Part shown: positions 13,764 through 15,356 of the stretch, one piece after another
Numbering within the stretch: position 1 is the first letter of the stretch
Layout: every line of letters begins with the position of its first letter
Assembly (NCBI GenBank): GCA_036795455.1
Contig: DAIRET010000062.1
Span: forward strand, 1-15,356
DNA length: 15,356 bases
Source of the DNA: DAIRET01 sp036795455
GTDB lineage: Bacteria; Bacteroidota; Ignavibacteria; Ignavibacteriales; Ignavibacteriaceae
Direction of reading: 5' to 3'
Program-made: the position numbers and the translations under genes
Notes under the pieces: model-generated
The model's input: the letters and a program-made list of their open reading frames with translations, nothing else
Databases searched by the model: none
What the model was told of the DNA's origin: nothing

Positions 13764-15356
13764 ATGAGTAATCATAAACAAACGAGCAAAGTTTTATCTT
13801 TAATTTATTTCCTTTCCATTTTCTTTTTTTTATCCACAACTATTTTTACCCAAACATTAAACGAAGCACAAAAAGGTTCCCCTGTTATTCTTGACGGAGA
13901 TACACTTTTTAGTATTTATGCGGGTATCGGTACATTCTCGGCAGAACGCCGTGCAAAAGAAGTTTCTGAAGAACTTAAACAGTTAACAAAACAGGAAAAT
14001 CTTAATTACGATTCGGCAAAAATAGTTGAGCAGGATAATATGTTCCTGATCATACTAAATGAAGATGTATTATTTGCGGTTACACCTGCAGATGTTAGAT
14101 TAAAAGATATTGACGCACGTAACCTTGCGGAAAAATACAAAGAGATTATTGTAATCAATCTGAAAAAAGTAAGGAATGTATATAGCCCGAAAGCTATGCT
14201 CGAGAATTTAATTTATACTGTCGTTTATTTAATTCTTTCCATTTTGTTTTTTATTCTCGCTAAATATTTGTTCCCCCTCTTATATAAAAAGGTAATGCTG
14301 CTTGATAAACAGAAAGTGAAATCTGTTTCGGTGAAGGGGAAAGAAATAATCCAGTCTTCTACAATTGTAAAAACCTTTCTAATCTTATTGAAAGGGTTAA
14401 GGTTCGTATTGTCATTAGTTGTTATATATTATTTCGTTACCGAGACAATGCAATTATGGCCTTATACGCGGAAAATGGATTTACAACCGATAATAAAATC
14501 GATACTTCTGATTGTTTTTTATACAGCATTGTTTGTCTCATTTTTCAAAGCTATTAATGCACTTGCACGGATAATGCTTGACAAATATGGTTCATGGAAA
14601 GAAACAAAAATCAAATCAATTAGGATTAAAACAATCGAAATTGTATCGGCAGATAGAACAGTTGAAGCGCTTAGCTTTGTTACAAAAATTACCCGTTTCT
14701 TCCTTTTAGTCCTTCTAACTTATCTGTATTTAACAATAATATTCAGTCTTTTTTCTTTTAGCGCAACATGGGCTGCAAAACTAATAAACTATGTGTTAAA
14801 TCCGTTAACTGTAGTGATTAATTCATTCCTGGATTTTCTTCCGAACCTGTTCTTCATAGTTGTACTTGTTTTCGTGTTCAGGTATATCATTAAATTTGTA
14901 AAGTTCCTTTTTAATGAAGTCGAAAAAGAGACACTTGAGATTCCAGGATTTCACAAAGACTGGGCTATACCGACATATAAAATAGTTAGGTTTTTAATTT
15001 TAGTTCTTGCAGCAATAATAATATTTCCGTATTTACCCGGTTCCGACTCCCCGTTCTTTCAGGGAATTTCGGTTTTTCTCGGTATACTTTTTTCTTTAGG
15101 GTCTTCATCCGCTATTGCTAATATGGTCTCCGGTGTTGTATTAACATATATGCGTCCATTTAAAATAGGGGATAGGGTAAAAATTGCTGATACTGTCGGT
15201 GATGTTGTTGAAAAAACTCTTCTTGTAACCAGAATCAGAACTCCAAAAAATGTTGATATTACAATTCCGAATGCTATGGTTCTGAATAGTCATATAATTA
15301 ATTACAGCTCTTCTGCATCGGATAAGGGATTGATACTACATACCACGGTTACAATC
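13764..15356 (+). CDS. MscS-family mechanosensitive channel with N-terminal periplasmic domain (3' end outside window)
   Basis: 531 codons are open to the window edge. Residues 11-29 form a signal peptide or first helix. About 31-140 are a soluble, probably periplasmic domain (SPVILDGDTLFSIYAGIG and onward) that I cannot name. Membrane helices follow near 147-170, 204-226, 243-267, 311-332, 361-380 and 405-424, then the pore-lining helix at 434-463. LGILFSLGSSSAIANMVSG (439-457) with RPFKIGDRVKI (464-474) and TIPNAMVLNSHIINYS (500-515) are the classical MscS pore helix and beta-domain. The last bases still belong to the cytoplasmic vestibule, so the C-terminus is missing. GGAG at 13748-13751 lies 12 nt before the ATG. 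Extra helices before the core place it with the larger MscK/YnaI-like members. It likely releases solutes at osmotic downshock. It has no obvious link to the two-component genes. Confidence 0.9.
   Translation, partial: MSNHKQTSKVLSLIYFLSIFFFLSTTIFTQTLNEAQKGSPVILDGDTLFSIYAGIGTFSAERRAKEVSEELKQLTKQENLNYDSAKIVEQDNMFLIILNEDVLFAVTPADVRLKDIDARNLAEKYKEIIVINLKKVRNVYSPKAMLENLIYTVVYLILSILFFILAKYLFPLLYKKVMLLDKQKVKSVSVKGKEIIQSSTIVKTFLILLKGLRFVLSLVVIYYFVTETMQLWPYTRKMDLQPIIKSILLIVFYTALFVSFFKAINALARIMLDKYGSWKETKIKSIRIKTIEIVSADRTVEALSFVTKITRFFLLVLLTYLYLTIIFSLFSFSATWAAKLINYVLNPLTVVINSFLDFLPNLFFIVVLVFVFRYIIKFVKFLFNEVEKETLEIPGFHKDWAIPTYKIVRFLILVLAAIIIFPYLPGSDSPFFQGISVFLGILFSLGSSSAIANMVSGVVLTYMRPFKIGDRVKIADTVGDVVEKTLLVTRIRTPKNVDITIPNAMVLNSHIINYSSSASDKGLILHTTVTI

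Overview
The window looks like chromosomal DNA of a Bacteroidota/Ignavibacteriota-type bacterium. This is inference from AT-rich DNA, several TAnnTTTG-type promoter elements, weak Shine-Dalgarno sites at many genes, and a sensor kinase with a Y_Y_Y-type periplasmic double propeller. I see no tRNA, rRNA, CRISPR array, transposase or integration site.

Left part (1-3213): the end of a membrane-bound O-acyltransferase (MBOAT) gene on the + strand meets, tail to tail, a three-gene minus-strand operon. In transcription order this operon encodes a stand-alone amino-acid-type adenylation enzyme (DltA-like) and two tandem paralogous GNAT acyltransferases. Together the four genes resemble an aminoacyl or acyl surface-modification locus that does not match a canonical dlt operon. 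No carrier protein lies in the window, although the adenylation enzyme would be expected to load one.

Middle part (3291-9550): a + strand acyl-CoA catabolism block. EtfB, EtfA and a long (573 aa) acyl-CoA dehydrogenase form a tight operon that ends with a 70-residue protein of unknown function. A structured intergenic stretch of about 290 nt follows. Then come the carboxyltransferase subunit of a biotin-dependent acyl-CoA carboxylase or decarboxylase (propionyl-/methylmalonyl-CoA type) and a small separate biotin carrier protein. The likely flow is: acyl-CoA is oxidised, electrons leave through ETF, and a short acyl-CoA is carboxylated or decarboxylated on biotin. The third catalytic partner (biotin carboxylase or membrane decarboxylase) is not here.

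Right part (9551-15356): a sensor kinase of 1144 residues (signal peptide, 14 propeller repeats, Y_Y_Y domain, one membrane helix, PAS, histidine kinase) is followed after 39 nt by a receiver-only response regulator. After a hairpin comes the start of a multi-pass MscS-family channel with a periplasmic N-terminal domain, cut by the window edge. The two-component pair resembles hybrid two-component systems of Bacteroidota split into parts and lacking a DNA-binding output, so its target is not visible here.
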